Below are positions 27,722-36,809 of a stretch of DNA of 64,000 nt, piece by piece (position 1 is the stretch's first letter; each line of letters opens with the position of its first letter). The translations under genes were made by a program, and so were the position numbers. A model generated the notes under the pieces. That model worked only from the letters and a program-made list of their open reading frames with translations. It did not search any database and was not told where the DNA came from. Origin of the DNA: Rhodoferax sediminis (GTDB lineage Bacteria; Pseudomonadota; Gammaproteobacteria; Burkholderiales; Burkholderiaceae_C); the NCBI RefSeq assembly GCF_006970865.1, contig NZ_CP035503.1:310001-374000 (forward strand), given 5' to 3'.

Positions 27722-29844
27722 ATCGCCAGCGGATCCACATCCACCGCCCAGCGGATCAGGCCCCGGCCTTCGGGCTGCTGCCGGGTCGCCTGCAGCACCG
27801 CGTGCCAGGCCGACAGAAAGCGCTGCAGCGCGGCGCGCGACGGGCTCTCGATCAGCATCTGCGCGCGCTCGACATTGGCAATGCGCTGAATCGTCATCGG
27901 CACCGCCGGGAACAGCGTGACCTGCGCGTAGCCTGCCAATGCCGGCTCCATCGCCGCCGCCGCCGCGCTGGCCGCATTCAAAAACCCCTGCGCCACGGCC
28001 TGCGTGCGCGCCTCGGCCCGCACCAGCGCCGCGTAGCTGAACGGCGGCAGGCCGGCCTGCTCGCGCTCGCGCAACTGCCCGGCCGCGAACGCCGGGTAGT
28101 CGTGACGCCGCAGCGCGGCAAACATCGGGTGCTGCGGGTGCAGGGTCTGAATCCACATCTCGCTGGCCGCGCTCTGGGCCGCATCGCGGCCTGCCCGGCC
28201 TGCCGCCTGCATCAGCAGGCTGAACAGCCGCTCGGGCGCGCGGAAGTCGGCGGAGAACAGCGCGCCGTCCGGATTCACCGCCGCCACCAGCGTGATGGCC
28301 CGAAAGTCGTGGCCCTTGGCAATCATCTGTGTGCCGACCAGCACATCGACCTCGCCCGCATGCACCTGCGCCAGTTGTGATTCAAGTGCGCCCTTGAGCC
28401 GGGTGGTGTCGGCGTCGATGCGCGCAATGCGCAGCGGCGCGCCCTCGGGCCACTGCACCGATACCGAATTTGGCCGCCGCACCCCGGCCAGCATCTCGGC
28501 CAGGTGTTCTTCGAGCCGCTCGGTGCCGCGCCCCAGCGGCGCAATGTCCACATTGCCGCAGCTCGGGCAGGCGCGCGGCACGCGTTCGGTGAAGCCGCAG
28601 TGGTGGCAGCGCAGCGTGCGGTCGATCTTGTGGAACACGCGGTAGGCGCTGCAGTGCGGGCATTCGCTTTTCCAGTCGCAGCTGCTGCAGGCCAGCACCG
28701 GGGCGTAGCCGCGCCGGTTCAAAAACACCATGGCCTGCTCGCCGCGCGCCACGCGCTCGGTGATGGCCTGCAGCAGCTGTGGCGAGAACACCGTCTTCTT
28801 GGGCTGCAGGCTCATGTCCACCAGGCGCACCTTGGGCAGCACGCTACCCAAGCCGATGCGCGAGGGCATCTCCAGCCGCTGGTAGCGCCCGCCCTCGGCC
28901 GCGGGGCGCGAATGGTGCCAGCTTTCCAGCGAGGGCGTGGCCGAACCGAGCAGCACCTTGGCGCCCTCGAGCCGGCCGCGGTACACGGCCAGGTCGCGCG
29001 CCGAGTAGCGCGCGCCTTCCTGCTGCTTGTAGCTCGGGTCGTGTTCTTCGTCGACCACGATCAGGCGCAGCCGCGGCAGCGACGCCAGCACCGCCATGCG
29101 CGTGCCCAGCACGATGCGCGCCACGCCGCTGTGCGCGGCCAGCCAGCTTTTCAGGCGCTGCGGGTTCGTCATGCCGCTGTGCAGCGAGACCACGGCGGCC
29201 TCGCCATAGCGGCCCGCAAAGCGCGCGCGAAAACGCGCCTCCAGTTGCGGCGTGAGGTTGATCTCCGGCACCATGACCAGCGCCTGCGCCGTGGCGTCGC
29301 GTTCCAGCAGCGCCTGCACGCAGCGCAGGTAGACCTCGGTCTTGCCGCTGCCGGTCGCGCCAAACAGCAGGAACGGCCCAGCTTCAGCATCAAATCGGGC
29401 GATAGCCCTTACCTGTTCTTCGCTGAGTGCTATTAAATCAGGAGTGGTCAAAGTGCTGTCCACCGCGCCGCCGGCCGGCCGCTTGAGCCGGCGCGCGAGT
29501 TGGGCCGCGCTCAGGTCACGCAACTGGGGCGGCAGGGCGGCCAGCGCCACCTCGCCGAGCGAGCGCTGGTAGTAGCTGGCGGCAAAGTGCACCAGTTGCC
29601 GCCAGGCAACGGTCAATGGTGCAACGCCCTCCAGCACGGCGCTGATCGCGCGGATCTCGCTCTCGGGCCGGTCCAGGCTGGCCGCGTCCAGGGCGTCCCA
29701 GACCACGCCCAAAACCTCGCGGGTGCCGAACGGCACGCGCACCAGGCTCCCCGCCGCGAGTGGAAGCTCACTCTGGTAGGTCAGCGGCCCCGCCACCGCG
29801 CTGTGTGCCGGCGTTTGCACCAGGACAGAGAGCCAATGGATCAC
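27718..29844 (-). CDS. priA: Primosomal replication-restart helicase PriA
   Basis: A 708-residue PriA. The 3'-binding domain covers the first ~100 residues, then Walker A GATGSGKTEVYLR, the DEAH-type box VVDEEHDPSYKQQEG, zinc-binding cysteines LACSSCDWKSECPHCSAY and CHHCGFTERVPRACPSCG, and ATQMIAKGHDF-like VGTQMIAKGHDF. It reloads the replisome at stalled forks, functionally related to the Rep helicase nearby. I chose GTG at 29844 (AGAGG just upstream); an in-frame start at 29892 would add 16 non-conserved residues. An AT-rich leader of about 400 bp lies upstream. Confidence 0.93.
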   Translation of the reverse strand: MIHWLSVLVQTPAHSAVAGPLTYQSELPLAAGSLVRVPFGTREVLGVVWDALDAASLDRPESEIRAISAVLEGVAPLTVAWRQLVHFAASYYQRSLGEVALAALPPQLRDLSAAQLARRLKRPAGGAVDSTLTTPDLIALSEEQVRAIARFDAEAGPFLLFGATGSGKTEVYLRCVQALLERDATAQALVMVPEINLTPQLEARFRARFAGRYGEAAVVSLHSGMTNPQRLKSWLAAHSGVARIVLGTRMAVLASLPRLRLIVVDEEHDPSYKQQEGARYSARDLAVYRGRLEGAKVLLGSATPSLESWHHSRPAAEGGRYQRLEMPSRIGLGSVLPKVRLVDMSLQPKKTVFSPQLLQAITERVARGEQAMVFLNRRGYAPVLACSSCDWKSECPHCSAYRVFHKIDRTLRCHHCGFTERVPRACPSCGNVDIAPLGRGTERLEEHLAEMLAGVRRPNSVSVQWPEGAPLRIARIDADTTRLKGALESQLAQVHAGEVDVLVGTQMIAKGHDFRAITLVAAVNPDGALFSADFRAPERLFSLLMQAAGRAGRDAAQSAASEMWIQTLHPQHPMFAALRRHDYPAFAAGQLREREQAGLPPFSYAALVRAEARTQAVAQGFLNAASAAAAAMEPALAGYAQVTLFPAVPMTIQRIANVERAQMLIESPSRAALQRFLSAWHAVLQATRQQPEGRGLIRWAVDVDPLAI

Positions 29845-30254
29845 ATGAAACCTCTGGTTGTCATCATTAGTTGATGTGAACTTGCGAAACAACGCTTAAG
29901 TCGTTGATTTGAAAACACTTTCAACGTCATCCCTGATTTCTGTGGATAACTTTGTTGATAGATTGGCTCAACAGCCTGCGAGGCCTTGAAAATAAAGGCT
30001 TCGGCTGGATTGCCCTTAAAAATGGCATTCATTCAAATCCATACAAATCAATAACTTACGATCGCTATTGGTTTTGTAGCATCATTATTGGGGATGCCCC
30101 TTATTTTTTGCGCCGCACCAAATTTTTTGTGCATAAGTCGGGCCGCCATAGCCAGGTTTTGTGCTACATAAAAAGTCAAAACAGGGGGTTCAGAGCGGCG
30201 TGGGGCCGGCTTTGCACGACCCCGCGCGGCCTGCAGGGCCGCGTTGCGCCTCTT
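29845..30254. other. AT-rich intergenic region between hemE and priA
   Basis: About 400 bases with noticeably lower G+C than the neighbours. It must contain the priA promoter and the end of the hemE transcript. No gene with a recognisable product, no RNA family and no mobile element was identified; short frames here have no coding signature. Confidence 0.5.
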
Positions 30255-31382
30255 TTACCGCCGCATCTGGCGCGAACAGGCGTGCACCGCGTCCACCAGC
30301 ACGGCCACGCTCTCGGGCGGCGTGTGCTGGCTGATGCCATGCCCGAGGTTGAAGATGTGGCTCGGACCTGTCACCGGCAGGCCTGTCGCCGGGTCGATGC
30401 GGCGCTCCGTGTGCGGCGTGCCAAAGCTCTCCAGCACCTTCGCCGCCTCGGCCCGGATCTGCGCCGGCTGCGCAAACAGCACGCTCGGGTCGAGGTTGCC
30501 CTGCAGGGCCTTGCCGGGGCCGCCCACCGTGCCACCCACCACGGCGCGTGCGTGCGCCAGGCTGGCGGTCCAGTCCAGGCCCAGCACCTCGCAATCGAGC
30601 CCGCCCATCTCATCCAGCCACGGCGCGCCGCCCTTGGTGAACACGATGCGCGGAATGCGCTGGCCGTCGTGCTCGCGCTTCAGCTGCGCGAGAACCCGCG
30701 CCGTGTAGTCCAGGCTGAATTGCTGGAACGCACCGTCCGCCAGCACGCCGCCCCAGCTGTCGAAAATCATCACGGCCTGCGCGCCGGCCTCGATCTGCGC
30801 GTTCAGGTAGGCTGCCACCGCGTCGGCATTGACGGCCAGTATCCGGTGCATCAAATCAGGCCGGGCATACAGCATGGTCTTGATGAGCCGGTAATCGCTG
30901 GATCCCGCGCCCTCGACCATGTAGCAGGCCAGCGTCCAGGGGCTGCCCGAGAAGCCGATCAGCGGCACGCGGCCATCCAGGGCCTTGCGGACCGAGGTCA
31001 TTGCGTCGAACACATAGCGCAGCTTGTCCAGGTCGGGTACCTGCAGCGCGGCCACGGCGGCTTCGTCGCGCACCGGGTGCGCGAACTTCGGGCCTTCGCC
31101 CAGTGCAAACGACAGGCCCAGCCCCATCGCATCGGGCACCGTCAGAATGTCGGAAAACAAGATCGCGGCGTCCAGCGGGTAGCGCGTCAAAGGCTGCAGC
31201 GTGGCCTCGGTCGCGTAGTCCACGTTGGTGGCCATTCCCATGAAGCTGCCGGCCAGAGCGCGCGTGGCGCGGTATTCGGGCAGGTAGCGGCCGGCCTGGC
31301 GCATCAGCCAGACGGGCGTGTGGTCGGTCGCCTGGCGCAGGCAGGCGCGGAGGAAGGTGTCGTTTTGGAGCGGAGCAAACAT
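30255..31382 (-). CDS. hemE: Uroporphyrinogen decarboxylase
   Basis: A 375-residue enzyme of heme biosynthesis that decarboxylates the four acetate side chains of uroporphyrinogen III. The N-terminal signature [16 protein letters not shown] with the catalytic arginines, [16 protein letters not shown] and [14 protein letters not shown] are present, as is the C-terminal NLGHGI. Length is typical. It stands as a single gene upstream of priA on the same strand. Confidence 0.95.
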   Translation of the reverse strand: MFAPLQNDTFLRACLRQATDHTPVWLMRQAGRYLPEYRATRALAGSFMGMATNVDYATEATLQPLTRYPLDAAILFSDILTVPDAMGLGLSFALGEGPKFAHPVRDEAAVAALQVPDLDKLRYVFDAMTSVRKALDGRVPLIGFSGSPWTLACYMVEGAGSSDYRLIKTMLYARPDLMHRILAVNADAVAAYLNAQIEAGAQAVMIFDSWGGVLADGAFQQFSLDYTARVLAQLKREHDGQRIPRIVFTKGGAPWLDEMGGLDCEVLGLDWTASLAHARAVVGGTVGGPGKALQGNLDPSVLFAQPAQIRAEAAKVLESFGTPHTERRIDPATGLPVTGPSHIFNLGHGISQHTPPESVAVLVDAVHACSRQMRR

Positions 31383-31474
31383 GGGGGGATTGTCTCAGGT
31401 GTGTGTCTTGCCATGCGCAAGCCCTGGCGTCGGCAGTCCCCAGTGCGGAGGCGCTCCGGCGCAACTGCCCGGGG

Positions 31475-31879
31475 CTACGCGCTCGCGTGCTCCACCTTGA
31501 GGCACCGGTTCTGCACCACCAGCAGGCCAGCGGCCGCGGCCTTGGCGAGGGCATCGTCGTTCTCGATGCCGAGCTGCAGCCACAGGGCCTTGGCGCCGAT
31601 GGCAATGGCCTCGTCGGCGATGGGTGGAATCTCTTCGCTGTGGCGGAACACGTTGACCAGCTCGATGCGCTCGTGGCGCGCGGCCTCGCTCAGGGTGGCA
31701 TAGGCTTTCTCGCCGAGCACCTCGCGCGCGTTCGGATTCACGGGCACGATGCGCCAGCCGTGCGCCTGCATGTACTGCGCCACCTCGTGGCTGGCGCGGT
31801 GCGGCTTGGGCGACAGGCCGACCACGGCGACGGTGCGGCAGCTGGCGAGGATCTTTTGAATGGATTCGGATTCGGTCAT
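31475..31879 (-). CDS. CoA-binding domain protein (YccU-like)
   Basis: A 134-residue single-domain protein with a Rossmann-like CoA-binding fold: RTVAVVGLSPKPHRASHEVAQYM, IVPVNPNA, NVFRHSEEIPPIADEAI and ALWLQLGIEND. It corresponds to the stand-alone family also found at the N-terminus of acetyl-CoA synthetases. Function is unknown; possible roles are CoA sensing or binding. It is separated from hemE by about 90 bp and from the kinase gene by about 40 bp. Confidence 0.88.
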   Translation of the reverse strand: MTESESIQKILASCRTVAVVGLSPKPHRASHEVAQYMQAHGWRIVPVNPNAREVLGEKAYATLSEAARHERIELVNVFRHSEEIPPIADEAIAIGAKALWLQLGIENDDALAKAAAAGLLVVQNRCLKVEHASA

Positions 31880-31918
31880 GGCGGCCAGTTTAGTGCCTGC
31901 GGCTGCGGTTCGCCGGCG

Positions 31919-33286
31919 TCAAGCGGCGCGAAAGCGCAGGGTTACGACAAAGTGCCGGTCCACGCCCCAGCCAAAGCGCATGTCGCCCTGGTGCGCGCGC
32001 ATGACTTCCTCGGCGATGGACAAACCCAGGCTGGCGCCGAGACGGTTGCCGCCGCGCGCGGAAAACGGCTTGCGGATGCGCTCCCAGTCGTCCTCCGGGA
32101 TGCCGGGGCCATCGTCTTCGACCTCCAGCGCCCAGCGGCTGCCGCTGCGCCGGATGGTCATGTGCAGCAGGGTCTTCGCGCCGTATTTGAGCGCGTTGTC
32201 GAGCACGTTCTTGAGGGCCTCGCGCAGGCTGACCGGGTCGCCCAGGATCAGGCACGAGTGTTCCGGCGCGTGCAGCGCGATGTCGAGGTGGCGCTGGGCG
32301 TGGTGCGAGAGCATGTCGGTCATTTGCTCGCGCGCGAGGCTGGCCAGATCGACGGTCTCGAGCGAAGCCGAATCGGCCCGGTGCTGCACCATGGCGTGAT
32401 TGATCAGCTGGTTCACTAGCTCGCCCAGGTGGTGCGTCAGCTCCTGCAGCCGCGCCTGGTGCTGCGCGCGGCCTGCGTCGTCATGCTGCATGGACAGCAG
32501 TTCCATTTGCGACAGCAGTGCCGCCACAGGCGTGCGCAGCTGGTGCGCCGCGTCACCGATGACACGGCGCATCAGCGCGCGGTGCACGCCCAGGCGGCGC
32601 ATGAACTCGTTGATCGAGGCCACCAGCACATGGATCTCGGCCGGTACTTCCTGCGTGAGCGGCGACAGATCGTTCAGGTCGCGGCGCTGGATGGCGGCGC
32701 CTATTTGTTTCAATGGCGCCAGCGCCTGATACAGCGTGAACAGCGCCGCGATCAGCGTCAGCAGCCCCATCACGAGGATCACCACAGACGCGTTGGTGCC
32801 CAGATTCTTGGCGAACGATGCGCGCGCGTTGTTGGTCTGGGCCAGGATCACCACCGCCCAGGGGTTGGGACCCGCGACCGGCATGCGCCGGCCGACAAAG
32901 GCAATGCTCACGGGCAATTCGAGGTACGTGCCTTGAACCACCACGGGTCCCTGGATCAGCTTCTTCCATGGGATGGCCGGCCGGAAGTCGGCGTCGCCCG
33001 CGACCACGCGGCCCTCGGGGCCGAGCACGACGTAGAACACCTGGTCGTTGGCGGTCAGCATGGAAAAGGCCGAAATGGGCGCATCCACATTGACCGTGCC
33101 GTTCTGGTACCAGGTGTTCTCGGCGATCTGCAGCGCGCTACCGGTCAGGATGCGGTCGTAGGCGTCGTTCGCCGCGAGCCTGGTGGAGAGCACGATGGCC
33201 ACCAGCAGCACCAGCCCGCTGATGGCCAGCACCAGGCCGACGCGCAGCGCCAGCCGGGTGTAGAGCGAACGCCCCAGCAGGGTCAC
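31919..33286 (-). CDS. TctE-like sensor histidine kinase
   Basis: A 455-residue membrane kinase. TM1 is near 13-33, the periplasmic sensor region ~34-160, TM2 ~170-192, then HAMP, the H-box with the phosphoacceptor in VIGDAAHQLRTPVAALLSQME and the HATPase domain with NALKYGAKTL, EDDGPGIPE and LGLSIAEEVMRAH. It resembles TctE, the tricarboxylate-responsive kinase. The start overlaps the response-regulator stop by four bases. The pair faces a nitrate/sulfonate-type ABC operon rather than a tct transporter. Confidence 0.87.
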   Translation of the reverse strand: MTLLGRSLYTRLALRVGLVLAISGLVLLVAIVLSTRLAANDAYDRILTGSALQIAENTWYQNGTVNVDAPISAFSMLTANDQVFYVVLGPEGRVVAGDADFRPAIPWKKLIQGPVVVQGTYLELPVSIAFVGRRMPVAGPNPWAVVILAQTNNARASFAKNLGTNASVVILVMGLLTLIAALFTLYQALAPLKQIGAAIQRRDLNDLSPLTQEVPAEIHVLVASINEFMRRLGVHRALMRRVIGDAAHQLRTPVAALLSQMELLSMQHDDAGRAQHQARLQELTHHLGELVNQLINHAMVQHRADSASLETVDLASLAREQMTDMLSHHAQRHLDIALHAPEHSCLILGDPVSLREALKNVLDNALKYGAKTLLHMTIRRSGSRWALEVEDDGPGIPEDDWERIRKPFSARGGNRLGASLGLSIAEEVMRAHQGDMRFGWGVDRHFVVTLRFRAA

Positions 33287-33948
33287 GGCAGCACGACCTG
33301 GTAGCCCAGCCCGCGCAGGGTGCGGATCTCGAAGTGCGCCCCCGCCAGCTTCTTGCGCAGGCGCGCGATGTACTGCTCCACCGTGTTGGCATTCGGGTTG
33401 TCGTCCAGCGTGAACAGCTTGTCGAGCAGCTCGTCCTTGCCGTAAATGCGCCCCGGACGCGAGATGATGATCTCCAGCAGCGTCACCTCGCGGCGCGTGA
33501 GCTCGAGCGGCACGCCGTCGATGCGTACCGTGCGGCTCTTGCGGTCCAGCGTCAGGTTGGCGCAGCTCAGCAGGTTGGTCGAATCGCCGCCGACGCGGCG
33601 CAGCAGCACGCGGATGCGCGCCTCCAGTTCGCGAAAGTCAAACGGCTTGATCAGGTAGTCGTCGGCGCCCAGGTCCAGCGCCTTCACGCGCTCCTCGATT
33701 TCGGCGCAGGCCGTGAGCATCAGCACCTGGGTGCGCAGCGGCACATTGCGCACGCGCTCTAGCAGCGCGTAGCCGTCCAGCCCCGGCAGCATGACGTCCA
33801 GGACGATGAGGTCGTAGTGGTCCGCCACCACCATCGCGGCGGCCTTGGCACCGTCGGCCTCCCAGTCCACCGTGTGACCGAGCCGCACCAGGTGCGCGCT
33901 GATGGCGTGCGCCACGTCTACCGAGTCTTCGACCAACAGCACGCGCAT
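33283..33948 (-). CDS. TctD-like OmpR-family response regulator
   Basis: A 221-residue regulator: receiver domain (MRVLLVEDSVDVAHAI; phosphoacceptor Asp in LIVLDVMLPGLDGY; Lys in YLIKPFD) and a C-terminal winged helix (LTRREVTLLEIIISRPGRIY; NTVEQYIARLRKKLAG). The ATG at 33948 fits the conserved start; the frame is open further upstream to 34098 but those residues overlap the divergent gene and are not domain-like. It probably controls the divergent ABC transporter through direct repeats at 33969-33986. Confidence 0.9.
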   Translation of the reverse strand: MRVLLVEDSVDVAHAISAHLVRLGHTVDWEADGAKAAAMVVADHYDLIVLDVMLPGLDGYALLERVRNVPLRTQVLMLTACAEIEERVKALDLGADDYLIKPFDFRELEARIRVLLRRVGGDSTNLLSCANLTLDRKSRTVRIDGVPLELTRREVTLLEIIISRPGRIYGKDELLDKLFTLDDNPNANTVEQYIARLRKKLAGAHFEIRTLRGLGYQVVLP

Positions 33949-33968
33949 GGAGGAGGCCTTTGGGGGTT

Positions 33969-33986
33969 CAGGTTCATTACAGGTTC
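33969..33986. promoter_or_regulatory. Heptamer direct repeat, candidate TctD-like binding site
   Basis: Two identical CAGGTTC heptamers at 33969-33975 and 33980-33986 with 11-bp periodicity (same DNA face), in the 89-bp gap between the response regulator and the divergent ABC operon. OmpR-family regulators typically bind such direct repeats. A weak -10 (TAGCAT, 33993-33998) follows toward the ABC genes. Confidence 0.5.
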
Positions 33987-34037
33987 GCAGACTAGCATTG
34001 CCGCACAGACACAAGAGCGAAATTTTAGGAGACAAGC

Positions 34038-34838
34038 ATGAGTCACGATGATCGCGCCGGCCCGGACGCAGGCGCCGCTTCGAGCACGCCCGCGCCACTG
34101 CTGGAAATCGACAACGTCACCCTACAGTACAAGACCAGCGAGCATCTGGTCACGGCGACCAGGCAGGTCAGCTTCAAGGTCTATCCGTCGGACCGCTACA
34201 TTCTGCTCGGCCCCTCGGGCTGCGGGAAGTCCACGCTGCTGAAAGCCATCGGCGGCTACATGGCGCCCGTGCATGGGTCCATTCGCCTCAAGGGCCAGAC
34301 CGTCACGCAGCCGGGGCCGGACCGCATGATGGTGTTCCAGGAGTTCGACCAGTTGCTGCCCTGGAAGACGGTGCGCCAGAACGTCGAGTTCGCGCTGCAC
34401 GCCAGCGGGCGCCTGAAGGGCCAGGAAGCCGCCGAGCGCGCCGCCTACTACATCGAAAAAGTCGGGCTGGCCGGATTCATCGACAGCTACCCGCACACGC
34501 TCTCGGGCGGCATGAAGCAGCGCGTCTCGATCGCGCGCGGCATGGCCATGGAGCCCGACGTGCTGCTGATGGACGAGCCCTTTGCCGCGCTCGACGCGCT
34601 GACGCGCCGCAAGATGCAGGACGAGCTCTTGCGCTTGTGGGACGACACGCGTTTCACCGTGCTGTTCGTCACGCACTCCATCGAAGAAGCGATCCGCATC
34701 GGCAACCGCATCCTCCTGCTGTCGCCGCATCCGGGCCAGGTCAAGGCCGAGCTCAACAGCGTGCCCGCCGGCGAGATGGGCACGGCGAGCCAGGCCCAAC
34801 TGGAAACCCGCATCAACGACATGCTGTTCGCGCACTGA
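34038..34838 (+). CDS. Nitrate/sulfonate/taurine-type ABC transporter ATPase
   Basis: A 266-residue SsuB/TauB-like ATPase with Walker A GPSGCGKSTLLKAIGG, Q-loop MMVFQEFDQLLPWKTV, signature LSGGMKQRVSIARGMA, Walker B VLLMDEPFAALDA and switch His FVTHSIEEA. The start has AGGAG shortly before it. It is the first gene of a three-gene import operon and divergent from the TctDE-like pair. Substrate not evident. Confidence 0.9.
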   Translation: MSHDDRAGPDAGAASSTPAPLLEIDNVTLQYKTSEHLVTATRQVSFKVYPSDRYILLGPSGCGKSTLLKAIGGYMAPVHGSIRLKGQTVTQPGPDRMMVFQEFDQLLPWKTVRQNVEFALHASGRLKGQEAAERAAYYIEKVGLAGFIDSYPHTLSGGMKQRVSIARGMAMEPDVLLMDEPFAALDALTRRKMQDELLRLWDDTRFTVLFVTHSIEEAIRIGNRILLLSPHPGQVKAELNSVPAGEMGTASQAQLETRINDMLFAH

Positions 34839-34846
34839 GGCTTGAC

Positions 34847-35737
34847 ATGACCACATCTACCACTGCGACAACTTCCATCGAGCCCTTCGTTCGTCCCGAG
34901 TTCGTGCTCGACACCCAGCGTCCTGAGACGACGGAAGTTTTGCGCCCCCTGACGGTGTTCGAATCGCTGTACCGCCTGGGCTGGCTGCGCAAGGCCGTCA
35001 TCCTGGCCGTGCTCGCCGTCATCTGGGAAATCTACGGCCGCTGGCTCAATAACCCGCTGCTGTTTCCGAGCTTTTCCGAGACCGTGCGCGCCTTTGGCGA
35101 AGGCATCGCCAGCGGCGTGCTGCTGGAGCGCGCCGCCGTGTCGCTGCAAACCCTGTTGATCGGCTACGGCCTGGGCATTGCGCTGGCCGCGCTGCTGACC
35201 ACGGTGGCGATCAGTTCGCGCATGGGCACCGACCTGCTGGAGACCCTGACCTCGATGTTCAACCCGCTGCCTGCCATTGCGCTGCTGCCGCTGGCGCTGA
35301 TCTGGTTCGGCCTGGGCACGGGCAGCATCATCTTCGTGCTGGTGCACTCGGTGCTGTGGGCCGTGGCGCTGAACACGCACGGCGGCTTTCGCTCGGTGTC
35401 CAGCACCTTGCGCATGGTCGGCCAGAACTATGGCCTCAGGGGTTTCTCGCTGGTCGGCTCCATCCTGATCCCCGCGGCCTTCCCGAGCATCCTGACGGGG
35501 TTGAAGGTGGGCTGGGCCTTTGCCTGGCGCACGCTGATCGCAGCCGAGCTGGTGTTCGGCGTGTCTTCGGGCAAGGGCGGCCTGGGCTGGTACATCTTTG
35601 AAAACCGCAATCAACTGGAGACCGCCAACGTTTTCGCGGGCCTGTTCTTCGTGATCATCATTGGCCTGGTGGTCGAGAATTTTGTTTTTGCCACGATTGA
35701 AAAACGCACCATTCACCGCTGGGGCATGCAGCACTGA
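34847..35737 (+). CDS. Nitrate/sulfonate/taurine-type ABC transporter permease
   Basis: A 296-residue inner-membrane permease with six to seven predicted helices. The EAA-type loop lies in GFSLVGSILIPAAFPSILTGLKVGWAFAWRTLIAAEL, typical of SsuC/TauC. The ATG at 34847 is eight bases after the ATPase stop; the same frame is open upstream but those residues lie in the previous gene. It has an N-terminal ~45-residue hydrophilic region before the first helix. Confidence 0.9.
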   Translation: MTTSTTATTSIEPFVRPEFVLDTQRPETTEVLRPLTVFESLYRLGWLRKAVILAVLAVIWEIYGRWLNNPLLFPSFSETVRAFGEGIASGVLLERAAVSLQTLLIGYGLGIALAALLTTVAISSRMGTDLLETLTSMFNPLPAIALLPLALIWFGLGTGSIIFVLVHSVLWAVALNTHGGFRSVSSTLRMVGQNYGLRGFSLVGSILIPAAFPSILTGLKVGWAFAWRTLIAAELVFGVSSGKGGLGWYIFENRNQLETANVFAGLFFVIIIGLVVENFVFATIEKRTIHRWGMQH

Positions 35738-35788
35738 GCGCCGCGCCACCCACCACCTTTTCGACAACGTAAAACAGGAGACTTGAGA

Positions 35789-36805
35789 ATGAAACGACGT
35801 GTATTTACCACCGCGGTCGCCGCCGGTGCGCTGGCCTTGTCCACCTTCGCGGGCAGCGCCCATGCGGAAGTATCCGCCATCCGCATCTCGCACGGCTACG
35901 GCATTCTGTACCTGCCGCTGATGGTCATGCGCGACCAGCAACTGATCGAGAAGCAGGCCAAGAAAATGGGCCTGGGCGACGTCAAGACCACCTGGCTCAC
36001 GCTCGACGGCGGCAACGTCATCAATGACGCCATGCTGGCCGGCAACCTCGACATCGCCGGCACCGGCGCGCCCGGCTTCATCACGCTGTGGTCCAAGGCG
36101 CAGGGCATCCCGCGCTCGGAAGTCATCGGCCTGGGGGCACTGAGCACCTCGTCGCTCTGGCTCAACACCAACAACCCCAACGTCAAGTCGCTGAAGGATT
36201 TCACGGCCAAGGACAAGATCGCCATTCCTGGCATCAAGACCTCGCTGTCGGCCGTGGTGCTGCAGATGGCGGCGGCCAAGACCTTTGGCATCGAGAACTA
36301 TGCCAAGCTCGATCCGCTCACGGTGAGCCTGAGCCACCCCGACGCGGTCGGCGCGCTGCTGGGCGGCAAGACCGAGATCACGGCGCACTTCACCTCGCCG
36401 CCGTTCTCGTACCAGGAAGCCAAGGACCCGAAGATCACGCGCGTGCTGAACTCGTCGGACCTGCTTGGCAACATCACGCTCGACGTGGTGTTCGCGCCCA
36501 GGCAGTTCACCGAGGCCAACCCCAAGCTGACGGCGGCCTTCATGGCGGCGCAGGAGGAGGCCAACGCCTATATTGCCGCGAATCGCAAGGGCGCGGCCGA
36601 GACCTTTCTGCGCATCTCCAAGATCAAGATGACCCAGCCCGAGGTGGAGCAGATCCTGGCCGACAAGGACACCCAGTTCAGCACCACGCCCGATGGCCTG
36701 ATGAACTACGTGACCTTCATGGACAAGGCCAAGACCATCAAGACGCGGCCCGCGAAATGGTCGGACATGTTCGTGCCGGCGTTCCAGACCCGCAAGGGCA
36801 GCTAA
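35789..36805 (+). CDS. Periplasmic substrate-binding protein, SsuA/NrtA/TauA-like
   Basis: A 338-residue exported protein; signal peptide ~1-27 (ALALSTFAGSAHAEV). The mature part has the NMT1/THI5-like pattern: ISHGYGILYLPLMVMRDQQLIEKQAKKMGL, DAMLAGNLDIAGTGAPGF and HPDAVGALLGGKTEI. AGGAG lies eight bases before the ATG. It is the third gene of the ABC operon. Related proteins bind sulfonates, nitrate, taurine, pyrimidine precursors or aromatic acids, so the ligand stays open. Confidence 0.9.
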   Translation: MKRRVFTTAVAAGALALSTFAGSAHAEVSAIRISHGYGILYLPLMVMRDQQLIEKQAKKMGLGDVKTTWLTLDGGNVINDAMLAGNLDIAGTGAPGFITLWSKAQGIPRSEVIGLGALSTSSLWLNTNNPNVKSLKDFTAKDKIAIPGIKTSLSAVVLQMAAAKTFGIENYAKLDPLTVSLSHPDAVGALLGGKTEITAHFTSPPFSYQEAKDPKITRVLNSSDLLGNITLDVVFAPRQFTEANPKLTAAFMAAQEEANAYIAANRKGAAETFLRISKIKMTQPEVEQILADKDTQFSTTPDGLMNYVTFMDKAKTIKTRPAKWSDMFVPAFQTRKGS

Positions 36806-36809
36806 GTTT

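Noticed and set aside
29952..31703. Plus-strand 583-codon frame opposite hemE
   Set aside because: Shadow of hemE and the CoA-binding gene, with no recognisable domain.
33949..34098. N-terminal extension of the TctD-like regulator
   Set aside because: The added residues overlap the divergent ABC gene and precede the conserved MRVLLVEDS start.
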